A stretch of DNA of 10,523 nucleotides from Oscillospiraceae bacterium. GTDB lineage: Bacteria; Bacillota; Clostridia; Oscillospirales; Oscillospiraceae. A program made the translations under genes and the position numbers. This document shows positions 4,167-10,523 of this stretch, piece by piece. Location of the stretch: NCBI GenBank assembly GCA_017936205.1, contig JAGBGB010000223.1:1-10523 (forward strand), written 5' to 3'. The first letter of the stretch is position 1. The number at the start of each line of letters is the position of its first letter. The notes beneath the pieces are model-generated. The model made no database searches. It was given only the letters and a program-made list of their open reading frames with translations, and had not been told where the DNA came from.

Positions 4167-6674
4167 TTACACCTCTTCTGCGGTTTTTGCGGTATTGCTG
4201 CCATCCCCCATGAGCTTCAGCCGCTGGACGGCTTCCTCACGCATTTTGTACTTCAGGATCTTGCCCGCCGCGTTCATGGGGAAGGAGTCCACAAATTCAA
4301 TGTACTTCGGTGTCTTATGGCGAGCCATGCTGGCTTTAATATAATCCGTCATTTCTTCCCGGGTGATGCTGTTGGGCTCCTTCAAAATGATACAAGCCAT
4401 GATCTCCTCGCCGTACTTCTTATCCGGCACGCCGATGACCTGTACATCCCGCACAGCCGGATGGGTGTATATGAATTCCTCGATCTCCTTGGGGTAAATA
4501 TTCTCACCACCACGGATGATCATATCCTTCAGTCTGCCGGTGATCCGATAGTTCCCCGCTGCGTCTCTGCAAGCAAGGTCGCCGGAATGGAGCCAGCCCT
4601 CTGCATCCACAGTGGAACGGGTAGCTTCCGGCATTTTGTAATAACCCTTCATGGTGTTGTAGCCACGGGAGCAGAATTCCCCGTTGACACCGTCAGGAAC
4701 CTCTTCCCCGGTTTCCGGGTCAATGATCTTGCACTGCACATGGGGGAAGGCATAGCCTACGGTATCACAACGCAGATCCAGAGGATCGTCCCAAGCAGAC
4801 ATGGTGCTGCCGGGAGCGGATTCTGTCTGTCCGTACACACTGACAATACCGGTCATGTTCATCTCATCGGGCTGTGCTGCACGCCGCATAAGCTCGGGAG
4901 GACAGCCAGCACCTGCCATAATGCCTGTCCGCATATGGGAGAAGTCGGTCTTCCGATAATCCGGATGGTTGAACATGGCAATGAACATGGTGGGGACACC
5001 GTGGAAACAGGTGATCTTCTCCTGATGGATGCAAGCCAGAGAGGATTTTGCGGAGAAGTAAGGCAGGGGGCACAGGGTCGTGCCGTGAGTCATGGCAGCT
5101 GTCATGGCAAGCACCATGCCGAAGCAGTGGAACATGGGTACTTGGATCATCAGTCGATCCGCTGTAGACAGATCCATACGATCCCCGATGCACTTGCCGT
5201 CATTGACTACATTGTAGTGGGTCAGCATAACTCCCTTGGGGAAGCCTGTAGTGCCGGAGGTATACTGCATATTGCACACATCATTAGGCCGCACCATAGC
5301 AGCCTGTCTCTGCAGCTCCTCACGGGATACCATATCTGCCCGATCCATAGCCTCCTCGAAGGTCAGGCAGCCGCTCTGACGGAAGCCTACGGTGATCACA
5401 TTCCGCAGGAAGGGCAGCCGCTTGCAGTGCAGGGCTCTCCCGGGCTGAGCCGTGGCGATCTCCGGACAGAGGGTATTGATGATCCCCTGATAATCCGAAT
5501 CCAGGCAGGATTGGATCATTACCAGCGTATGGGTATCAGACTGACGGAACAGATATTCCGCTTCATGGATCTTATAGGCAGTATTCACCGTAACCAGAAC
5601 CGCACCGATCTTGGTCGCAGCCCAGAAGGTAATATACCACGCCGGCACATTGGTTGCCCAAATCGCAACCTTGCTGCCCCGCTTCACGCCAATAGATATC
5701 AGGGCTCTGGCAAAGCGGTCCACATCCTCACGGAATTCCTCATAGCTGCGGGTATAGTCCAATGTGGTGTACTTAAAGGCATACTGATCCGGGAATTCCT
5801 CAACCACTCGATCCAGCATCTGGGAGAAGGTCAGGTCTAACAGCTCATCCTTCTTCCAAGGGAATTGACCTGAGTGATCGTGATTATAATAGAGCTTCTT
5901 TTTCTGCCCCCGTGGGGACAGAAAGCGGCTCATGTAATTGACAAAGTGGGGGAAAATGATCTCCCGATCCTGCAGCTCCTCCATCCACTCCGGCTTCCAT
6001 TCCAGAGAAATAAAGCCGTCATAATTGATAGAGGACAGTGCACGCATCATATCCTCTACAGGAAGGGTCCCCTCACCGATTAGATTATAAGTGTGGGCAT
6101 CATCGGAATCTCGGAGGTGCACATGCTGCACATAGGCGCCCAGATTCTTAATGGTAGTATCCGCACTCTCTTGGTGATCCCGATAGGGGTGGTGAATATC
6201 CCAGAGTGCTGCCAGATAGTCACTGGCAAACTCATCCATCAGTCTACGAAGTCTGGCAGTGTCTGCATAGATGCCGCTGGTCTTGATCAGCAGGCTGACG
6301 CCCCGATCCTCTGCATAGGGCAGCAGCTCTCCCAGAGCCTCATATACCCTCTCTTCCCGCTCCTGCAGAGCACAGACTACCACATAGGGCACCTGCGCCA
6401 TCTTCGCTGCGGTAATCAAATCAAATACGGTCTGCAGCTCCTCCGTGGAAATATCACAAGAGCTATCCAAGCAGGGAATGCTCAGCTTCTTCTCCCGCAG
6501 CTCTCTCAGAGTTGCGGTGATCTGGTACTTATGGAAGGCTCCCCCCTTCTGCTGCAGCTCGGTTTTGTGGAGATTATAGATCTCAATGCCGCCGAAGCGC
6601 ATATCCAGAGCTGTGTCCACCAGCTCCTGCCAGGGCAGATCCAGCCAACCACGGGTAGAAAAAGACAGCTTCAT
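4167..6674 (-). CDS. Fusion: sugar-isomerase-like TIM barrel plus AMP-forming acyl-CoA synthetase
   Basis: The protein has 835 residues in two domains. Residues 1-252 form a xylose-isomerase-like / AP-endonuclease-2-type TIM barrel, as in hydroxypyruvate or inosose isomerases. It has GGIEIYN (28-34), WDIHHPYR (158-165), HVHLRDS (184-190), IGEG (199-202) and a closing SLEW (223-226). D159, H186 and E225 fit metal positions, but the position where relatives carry a metal-binding Glu (LLIE-type strand end) appears to be K131. Residues from about 258 to the end form an acyl-CoA synthetase that activates a carboxylic acid via acyl-AMP to acyl-CoA. It has the P-loop YTSGTTGFPKG (471-481), YGQTE (614-618), SGD (697-699), GRLKDMIIRGGEN with hinge R714 (713-725) and the catalytic-region lysine K805 in AAGKILKYK. 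All synthetase motifs are intact. The ATG overlaps the stop of the upstream LeuA-like gene (ATGA, 6674-6671), with AGGAGG eight to ten bases before, so the two are translationally coupled. The substrate is unknown. Confidence 0.9.
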   Translation of the reverse strand: MKLSFSTRGWLDLPWQELVDTALDMRFGGIEIYNLHKTELQQKGGAFHKYQITATLRELREKKLSIPCLDSSCDISTEELQTVFDLITAAKMAQVPYVVVCALQEREERVYEALGELLPYAEDRGVSLLIKTSGIYADTARLRRLMDEFASDYLAALWDIHHPYRDHQESADTTIKNLGAYVQHVHLRDSDDAHTYNLIGEGTLPVEDMMRALSSINYDGFISLEWKPEWMEELQDREIIFPHFVNYMSRFLSPRGQKKKLYYNHDHSGQFPWKKDELLDLTFSQMLDRVVEEFPDQYAFKYTTLDYTRSYEEFREDVDRFARALISIGVKRGSKVAIWATNVPAWYITFWAATKIGAVLVTVNTAYKIHEAEYLFRQSDTHTLVMIQSCLDSDYQGIINTLCPEIATAQPGRALHCKRLPFLRNVITVGFRQSGCLTFEEAMDRADMVSREELQRQAAMVRPNDVCNMQYTSGTTGFPKGVMLTHYNVVNDGKCIGDRMDLSTADRLMIQVPMFHCFGMVLAMTAAMTHGTTLCPLPYFSAKSSLACIHQEKITCFHGVPTMFIAMFNHPDYRKTDFSHMRTGIMAGAGCPPELMRRAAQPDEMNMTGIVSVYGQTESAPGSTMSAWDDPLDLRCDTVGYAFPHVQCKIIDPETGEEVPDGVNGEFCSRGYNTMKGYYKMPEATRSTVDAEGWLHSGDLACRDAAGNYRITGRLKDMIIRGGENIYPKEIEEFIYTHPAVRDVQVIGVPDKKYGEEIMACIILKEPNSITREEMTDYIKASMARHKTPKYIEFVDSFPMNAAGKILKYKMREEAVQRLKLMGDGSNTAKTAEEV

Positions 6675-8080
6675 ACCCCTTCCTCCTCATACACGATCTT
6701 ATTCAGTGCACTGAGATAGGCACGAATACTGGCTCCCACAATATCGGTGGAGATGCCATGACCGGAGTACAGCTTCCCTTCGGAACGGAGCTTGACCAAG
6801 GTTTGCCCCATGGCTTCACGGCCCTCAGTCACAGACTGGATCTGGAAGTCGTCCAGCTCAAAATGTCTCCCTACGATCTGCTCTATAGCAAGGAATGCCG
6901 CATCAATGGGGCCATCTCCTAAGCAGACACCCTCAAGGATCTGTCCTGCCCGATTCAGCTTCAAATGAGCAGTGGAGGAAATGCTGTTCCCTGAGGTGAT
7001 CACATACTGCTCCAGAATGTAAGTGGGAGGAACCTGCATGGCTGCAGACGCTACAATGGCATCCAACTCCTTGGCAGTGACTCGCTCCTTCTTGGAGGCA
7101 ATGATGCTGAAGGCATCATAAACCGCTGCATGATCCTCTTCCGCCAGACTATAGCCCAGCTGCTCCACAGCTCCACGGATAACAGAGGGATCATCATGGA
7201 CAGAAAGCATAATCTCCTCCCCATTTTCCTGGTTCAGACCATTGTAGCCGGGGCTTCTGCCTCTGCCATCGTTGCAGATCCGCTGGATCTGAGCCGTTAT
7301 CCGTTTCAGCTCCATGGTCCGTACACGGCAGGAGGCTCCGATCCGATCACTCTTGGCAGAAAGGACTCTGGCGATCTTGGCAAGGGAGCAGGTGTTCATG
7401 GCATAAGCAGCAGCCTTGACCTCCCCTGCCCCACAGCGAACAGCTGCAATGGCGCAGGAATCCGCCATAGCCAGCTCATCGGAGCAGCTGACCGCAACAC
7501 AGCGATCCCGCAATTCAGGCACTGCCTCATACAGATCCTTTAGAAAAGCTGTAAACTCATCGGGAAGCATGGCTCCGGCAGTATCGCACAGAGTAATGGT
7601 GCTTGCGCCCTTATCCAATGCCACTTGGATGGCTTTCTCCAAGAAGCCATCGGAGCGAGTGGCATCATAGGCAACGAATTCCACATCCTCGCAGAGCTGT
7701 CGGCACAGCTGCAGGCTCTCCTCCACAGCACGGAGCATAGCCTCCGGCTTCATTCTGTATACATATTCCATAACTACGGGGCTAACACCTGCAACGACCT
7801 GCAGTCGGGGCCTCTTAGCTGTCTTCAGCGCATTCCAAGTCAGACGGATGCTATCCTCATTCAGTTCTACGGGAACAGCCAGAACGCTGTCCCTTACAGC
7901 TGTAGCAATGGACTTGATCAGCAGGCTGTCGATCTTAGGATTGCCAATCGCCTCAAGCTCGATCACATCCACACCCAACCGATCCAACAGCTTGGACAGT
8001 TCAATTTTCTCCTTAAAGGACAAGCCCAGCTCCTTGGCAGACTGCTTCAAGGTTACATCGCTGATTCTCAGCTCTCTCAT
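6671..8080 (-). CDS. LeuA/citramalate-synthase-like protein with degenerate active site and intact regulatory domain
   Basis: The protein has 469 residues. Residues 1-250 match the DRE-TIM barrel of isopropylmalate, citramalate and homocitrate synthases: LLDRLGVDVIELE (31-43), YDATRSD (138-144) and LCDTAGAMLPDEF (164-176). The C-terminal 130 residues are a good LeuA regulatory domain: SGNSISSTAHLKL, GDGPIDAAFLAIEQIVG (388-404), SVTEG (416-420) and HGISTDIVGASIRAYLSALN (441-460). The catalytic signature is lost. Canonical TLRDGEQ reads TLKQSAK (10-16), canonical HCHND reads SCSDE (198-202), and the NGIGER Asn is C216. By this alignment all four metal ligands and the catalytic Arg are replaced, so Claisen condensation with acetyl-CoA is unlikely. 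It may be a sensor or partner protein, or a new activity. I chose 8080 as the start because GGGAG (8093-8089) lies eight bases upstream, while the earlier ATG at 8104 has no such site. It is the first gene behind the promoter at 8128-8156 and overlaps the next gene by four bases. Confidence 0.85.
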   Translation of the reverse strand: MRELRISDVTLKQSAKELGLSFKEKIELSKLLDRLGVDVIELEAIGNPKIDSLLIKSIATAVRDSVLAVPVELNEDSIRLTWNALKTAKRPRLQVVAGVSPVVMEYVYRMKPEAMLRAVEESLQLCRQLCEDVEFVAYDATRSDGFLEKAIQVALDKGASTITLCDTAGAMLPDEFTAFLKDLYEAVPELRDRCVAVSCSDELAMADSCAIAAVRCGAGEVKAAAYAMNTCSLAKIARVLSAKSDRIGASCRVRTMELKRITAQIQRICNDGRGRSPGYNGLNQENGEEIMLSVHDDPSVIRGAVEQLGYSLAEEDHAAVYDAFSIIASKKERVTAKELDAIVASAAMQVPPTYILEQYVITSGNSISSTAHLKLNRAGQILEGVCLGDGPIDAAFLAIEQIVGRHFELDDFQIQSVTEGREAMGQTLVKLRSEGKLYSGHGISTDIVGASIRAYLSALNKIVYEEEGV

Positions 8081-8088
8081 GTGTATCA

Positions 8089-8093
8089 CTCCC
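8089..8093 (-). promoter_or_regulatory. Ribosome binding site that fixes the start of the LeuA-like gene
   Basis: GGGAG on the minus strand lies eight bases before the ATG at 8080. It sits downstream of the alternative in-frame ATG at 8104, inside what would be codons of a longer form, so it supports the shorter product beginning MREL. The MREL start also aligns with the usual N-terminus of the DRE-TIM barrel. Confidence 0.7.
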
Positions 8094-8127
8094 GATAAAT
8101 GCAATATTTTGGCTTTTAATTCATAAT

Positions 8128-8156
8128 ATTATACGCAGGAAAAATGTCCTTGTCAA
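8128..8156 (-). promoter_or_regulatory. Consensus sigma-A promoter of the LeuA-like / fusion synthetase operon
   Basis: On the minus strand, TTGACA (8156-8151), a spacer of exactly 17 bases, and TATAAT (8133-8128) match the vegetative consensus perfectly. Transcription should start near 8121, giving a leader of about 40 nt before the LeuA-like start. It is divergent from the promoter at 8203-8231, with 46 bp between the two -35 boxes. Confidence 0.85.
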
Positions 8157-8171
8157 GATGCCTGACTCAAT

Positions 8172-8248
8172 TTTCTTTATTTATTTAAAGAAATAAAAGT
8201 AGTTGACATTTCTTGTAGAAAATGATATGATTTTAGAAATATGTTCTA
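8172..8248. promoter_or_regulatory. Palindromic TTTCT/AGAAA elements, candidate operators
   Basis: Three small inverted repeats of related sequence surround the rightward promoter. TTTCTTT (8172-8178) pairs with AAAGAAA (8187-8193). TTTCT-TGT-AGAAA (8209-8221) lies in the spacer between -35 and -10. TAGAA-N5-TTCTA (8234-8248) lies over the predicted start site. TAGAAA also occurs as an 18-bp-spaced direct repeat (8216 and 8234) flanking the -10 box. Such placement suits binding by an XRE-type dimer, possibly the product of the downstream gene itself. The repeats are short and AT-rich, so chance is not excluded. Confidence 0.4.
8203..8231 (+). promoter_or_regulatory. Sigma-A promoter of the XRE-cupin-synthetase gene
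   Basis: TTGACA (8203-8208), a 17-base spacer and TATGAT (8226-8231) differ from consensus at one position. The start is expected near 8238, leaving a short leader of about 24 nt that contains the GGAGG ribosome binding site at 8251-8255. Confidence 0.85.
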
Positions 8249-8261
8249 TTGGAGGACCATC

Positions 8262-10523
8262 ATGCACGAGAAACAAATGACCGGTCTGGAGTTCAAGATT
8301 CGGGAAATGGCCACCCGTATTCGGGAGCTGCGAGAAGTCACCGGTCTGTCTGTCAAGGAAATGGCGAAACGCACCGGCGTTACAGAAGAAGAATACCTCC
8401 ACTGTGAGGCAGGTCAAACCGATTTGAATATCGTTTTCCTCTACCGCTGTGCACTCAGCTTCGGCGTTGATATTACAGACCTGATCGAAGGTCACAGCCC
8501 CAATCTTCGCTCCTACACCCTGACCCGAGCAGGAGATCGGCAGATGATCGATCAGGGCGGACATTTGACCCACTACAACCTTGCTGCAGGCTTTAAGAAT
8601 CAAATTGCCCTTCCCCTATTCGTAGTCGCCCACTATAGCGAGGAAGCAGAGCACGAGGACATGGAGCTAACCACCCACGACGGTCAGGAATGTGATCTGA
8701 TCATTAAGGGTACTCTGAAGATCCAGATCGGTGAGCACACCGAGATCCTCCACGAGGGAGACAGCATTTTCTTCGACAGCTCCACTCCCCACGGCATGAT
8801 CGCCTTAGGCGGTGAGGACTGTACCTTCTACGCTATCGTAGTCAGCCCCAACGAGGATCACAGGCCCTCCCAGCAGCCTACAGAGCTTCTTCCGGAACGG
8901 ACAAAGCGGGATAACAGCAGCCGCATTTATCAGCGGTTCGTACTGCCTACCGAGAATGAGGAGGGCGGTATTGAAGCCATTGCCTTCCAAGACGAGGAAC
9001 GCTTCAACTTTGCCTACGACATCGTGGATGCACTTGGAGAGGAGAAGCCGGAGAAGCTGGCTATGCTCCATCTGTCCGAGGATGGCACAGAGCGCCGCTT
9101 CACCTTCCGTGATATGAAGAGGGAATCCGCTCGTACCGCCAACTACTTCAAATCCATCGGTATCAAGCGGGGAGATCGGGTCATTCTGGTTCTCAAGCGT
9201 CATTATCAGTTCTGGTTCTCCATACTGGCTCTGCACAAGCTGGGTGCCGTGGTCATTCCTGCCACTAATCAGCTGCAGGCTCATGATTTCGCCTACCGCT
9301 TCAAGGCTGCCAATGTCCGTGCGGTGGTCTGCACCGCAGACGGTGAAACTGCCGCTGCTGTAGATGCTGCTGCAGCAGAATGTCCCGACCTGCAGTATAA
9401 GATCCTTGTAGGCGGCTCTCGTGAGGGCTGGCATGACTTTAACGAAGAATACACCATGTTCAGCAGCCACTTCGCCCGCAGCGAGGATGCTCCCTGCGGC
9501 TCCGATCCCATGCTGATGTTCTTCACCTCCGGCACCTCCGGCTACCCCAAGCTGGCAGCACACAATTACAAATATCCCTTAGGTCACTTTATTACCGCTA
9601 AATACTGGCACAGAGTCAATCCCGACGGTCTGCATCTGACTATTTCCGACACCGGCTGGGCGAAGTCCCTGTGGGGCAAGCTCTACGGTCAGTGGATGTG
9701 CGAGGGTGCCACCTTCGTCTACGACTTCGACCGCTTCGATGCGGAGAAGATCCTCCCCCTCTTTGCCAAGTATCATATTACCACCTTCTGCGCACCTCCC
9801 ACCATGTACCGTATGCTCATTAAGAACGATCTGAGCCGCTTCGATCTGTCCTCCATTGAGCACGCCACCATTGCAGGCGAGGCTCTGAATCCGGAGGTCT
9901 TCCGTCAGTTCTACCGTTCCACTGGTCTGCAGATCATGGAGGGCTACGGTCAGTCCGAGAGCACTCTGATCATCGGCAACCTTGTAGGCAATAAGCATAA
10001 GATCGGCTCCATGGGCAAGCCCGTTCCCCTATACGATCTGGTGCTCCTGTCTCCGGACGGAACTCCCGTTGCACCCGGCCAGAGCGGTGAGATCTGCATT
10101 AACATTTCCAAGGGTCTTCCCTGCGGCCTCAGCTTTGCCTACGAAGGAAGTCCTGAGGAAACCGCCGAGACTTGGTGTGACGGCTATTATCACACCGGAG
10201 ATCTGGCTTGGAAGGACGAGGACGGCTTCTACTGGTATGTAGGCAGAGCCGATGATGTGATCAAGTCCTCCGGCTACCGCATTGGACCCTTCGAGATCGA
10301 GAATGTGATCATGGAGCTGCCCTATGTTCTGGAATGCGGTGTCTGCGCCGCTCCCGATGAGGTCAGAGGCCAGGTCGTTAAGGCTGCCATCGTTCTGGTC
10401 AAGGGCACGGAACCTACAGAAGAGCTGAAAAAAGAGATCCAGAACTATGTCAAGTCCCGCACCGCGCCTTATAAGTACCCCAGAATCGTGGAATTTAAGG
10501 AAAGCTTGCCCAAGACCACCAGC
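8262..10523 (+). CDS. Three-domain fusion: XRE helix-turn-helix, cupin, medium-chain-type acyl-CoA synthetase (3' end beyond window)
   Basis: The frame is open from the ATG at 8262 (GGAGG at 8251-8255, six-base spacer) to the window edge: 754 codons without a stop. Residues 16-77 are an XRE DNA-binding domain (RIRELREVTGLSVKEMAKRT, then DLNIVFLYRCALSFGV). Residues 112-197 are a cupin, with H139-D-G-Q-E143 and GDSIFF...TPHG (166-178), as in XRE-cupin regulators that sense small molecules. From about 249 onward is an AMP-forming synthetase of the medium-chain (MACS) type: P-loop TSGTSGYPK (422-430), DTGWAKSLWGKLYGQW, YGQSE (562-566), HTGD (644-647), and GRADDVIKSSGYRIGP (661-676). The last residues, PKTTS, stop just short of the conserved catalytic Lys, so only a short C-terminal tail is missing. 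An enzyme joined to its own regulator domains suggests autoregulation in response to an acid, acyl-AMP or acyl-CoA. It is divergent from the LeuA-like operon. Substrate and ligand are unknown. Confidence 0.9.
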   Translation, partial: MHEKQMTGLEFKIREMATRIRELREVTGLSVKEMAKRTGVTEEEYLHCEAGQTDLNIVFLYRCALSFGVDITDLIEGHSPNLRSYTLTRAGDRQMIDQGGHLTHYNLAAGFKNQIALPLFVVAHYSEEAEHEDMELTTHDGQECDLIIKGTLKIQIGEHTEILHEGDSIFFDSSTPHGMIALGGEDCTFYAIVVSPNEDHRPSQQPTELLPERTKRDNSSRIYQRFVLPTENEEGGIEAIAFQDEERFNFAYDIVDALGEEKPEKLAMLHLSEDGTERRFTFRDMKRESARTANYFKSIGIKRGDRVILVLKRHYQFWFSILALHKLGAVVIPATNQLQAHDFAYRFKAANVRAVVCTADGETAAAVDAAAAECPDLQYKILVGGSREGWHDFNEEYTMFSSHFARSEDAPCGSDPMLMFFTSGTSGYPKLAAHNYKYPLGHFITAKYWHRVNPDGLHLTISDTGWAKSLWGKLYGQWMCEGATFVYDFDRFDAEKILPLFAKYHITTFCAPPTMYRMLIKNDLSRFDLSSIEHATIAGEALNPEVFRQFYRSTGLQIMEGYGQSESTLIIGNLVGNKHKIGSMGKPVPLYDLVLLSPDGTPVAPGQSGEICINISKGLPCGLSFAYEGSPEETAETWCDGYYHTGDLAWKDEDGFYWYVGRADDVIKSSGYRIGPFEIENVIMELPYVLECGVCAAPDEVRGQVVKAAIVLVKGTEPTEELKKEIQNYVKSRTAPYKYPRIVEFKESLPKTTS

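Noticed and set aside
4140..5840. Long plus-strand frame (566 codons) opposite the synthetase fusion
   Set aside because: It is antisense to a frame with complete acyl-CoA synthetase motifs, has no recognisable domains, a His/Gly-rich composition and no proper ribosome binding site. It is a shadow of the real gene.
6093..8098. Plus-strand frames opposite the LeuA-like gene and the TIM barrel
   Set aside because: Antisense shadows with no recognisable protein features.
8081..8104. Upstream ATG at 8104 as the start of the LeuA-like gene
   Set aside because: It has no Shine-Dalgarno. GGGAG is correctly spaced for the ATG at 8080, and the family N-terminus begins there.
8123..8132. ATAATATTAT palindrome as an operator
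   Set aside because: It mostly coincides with the -10 box of the leftward promoter and is easily produced by AT-rich promoter DNA.
8805..9563. Minus-strand frame (252 codons) inside the XRE-cupin-synthetase gene
   Set aside because: It lies antisense to the synthetase P-loop region and shows no family motif. The plus-strand frame explains the sequence fully.

Overview
The window looks like chromosomal DNA of an anaerobic, low-to-moderate GC Firmicute, most likely a gut Clostridia of the Oscillospirales/Ruminococcaceae type. This is an inference from three things: AGGAGG-type ribosome binding sites, near-consensus TTGACA-N17-TATAAT promoters in AT-rich gaps between GC-richer genes, and the gene families present (TetR-DegV pair, radical SAM/SPASM, a KPVIYLYP-type protein). 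No rRNA, tRNA, CRISPR array, transposase or phage gene was recognised.

Left part (about 1-2400), minus strand: a lipoprotein gene, a gene for a soluble protein starting near a KPVIYLYP motif, and a radical SAM/SPASM gene form one apparent operon behind a promoter at about 2211-2239. The lipoprotein and KPVIYLYP frames are the same frame. They are separated by one TAA and a further 23 sense codons that read like protein, so they probably descend from a single lipoprotein gene of about 360 codons that is now split.

Middle (2333-3980), plus strand: a perfect sigma-A promoter overlaps tandem repeats that are likely TetR operators. It drives a TetR regulator whose stop codon abuts the start of a DegV/FakB-type fatty-acid-binding protein. 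A perfect 20-bp inverted repeat (likely a bidirectional terminator) follows. Then comes a block of three back-to-back hairpins of unknown role, lying between two convergent transcription units.

Right part (4167-10523): a divergent module around a 181-bp intergenic region that carries two outward-facing promoters with perfect or near-perfect consensus boxes and several small palindromes. Leftward are two translationally coupled genes. One encodes a LeuA/citramalate-synthase-like protein whose four expected metal ligands all appear to be replaced but whose LeuA regulatory domain is intact. The other encodes a fusion of a sugar-isomerase-like TIM barrel with an AMP-forming acyl-CoA synthetase. 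Rightward is one long frame, running off the window edge, that fuses an XRE helix-turn-helix, a cupin and a medium-chain-type acyl-CoA synthetase.

The combination of two acyl-CoA synthetases (one carrying its own DNA-binding and sensor domains, the other carrying a TIM barrel), a degenerate LeuA-like protein, and a neighbouring TetR-DegV pair suggests a locus for sensing and activating a carboxylic acid, perhaps a short or branched fatty acid. The substrate cannot be read from the sequence. This divergent module is the best candidate here for an undescribed system.
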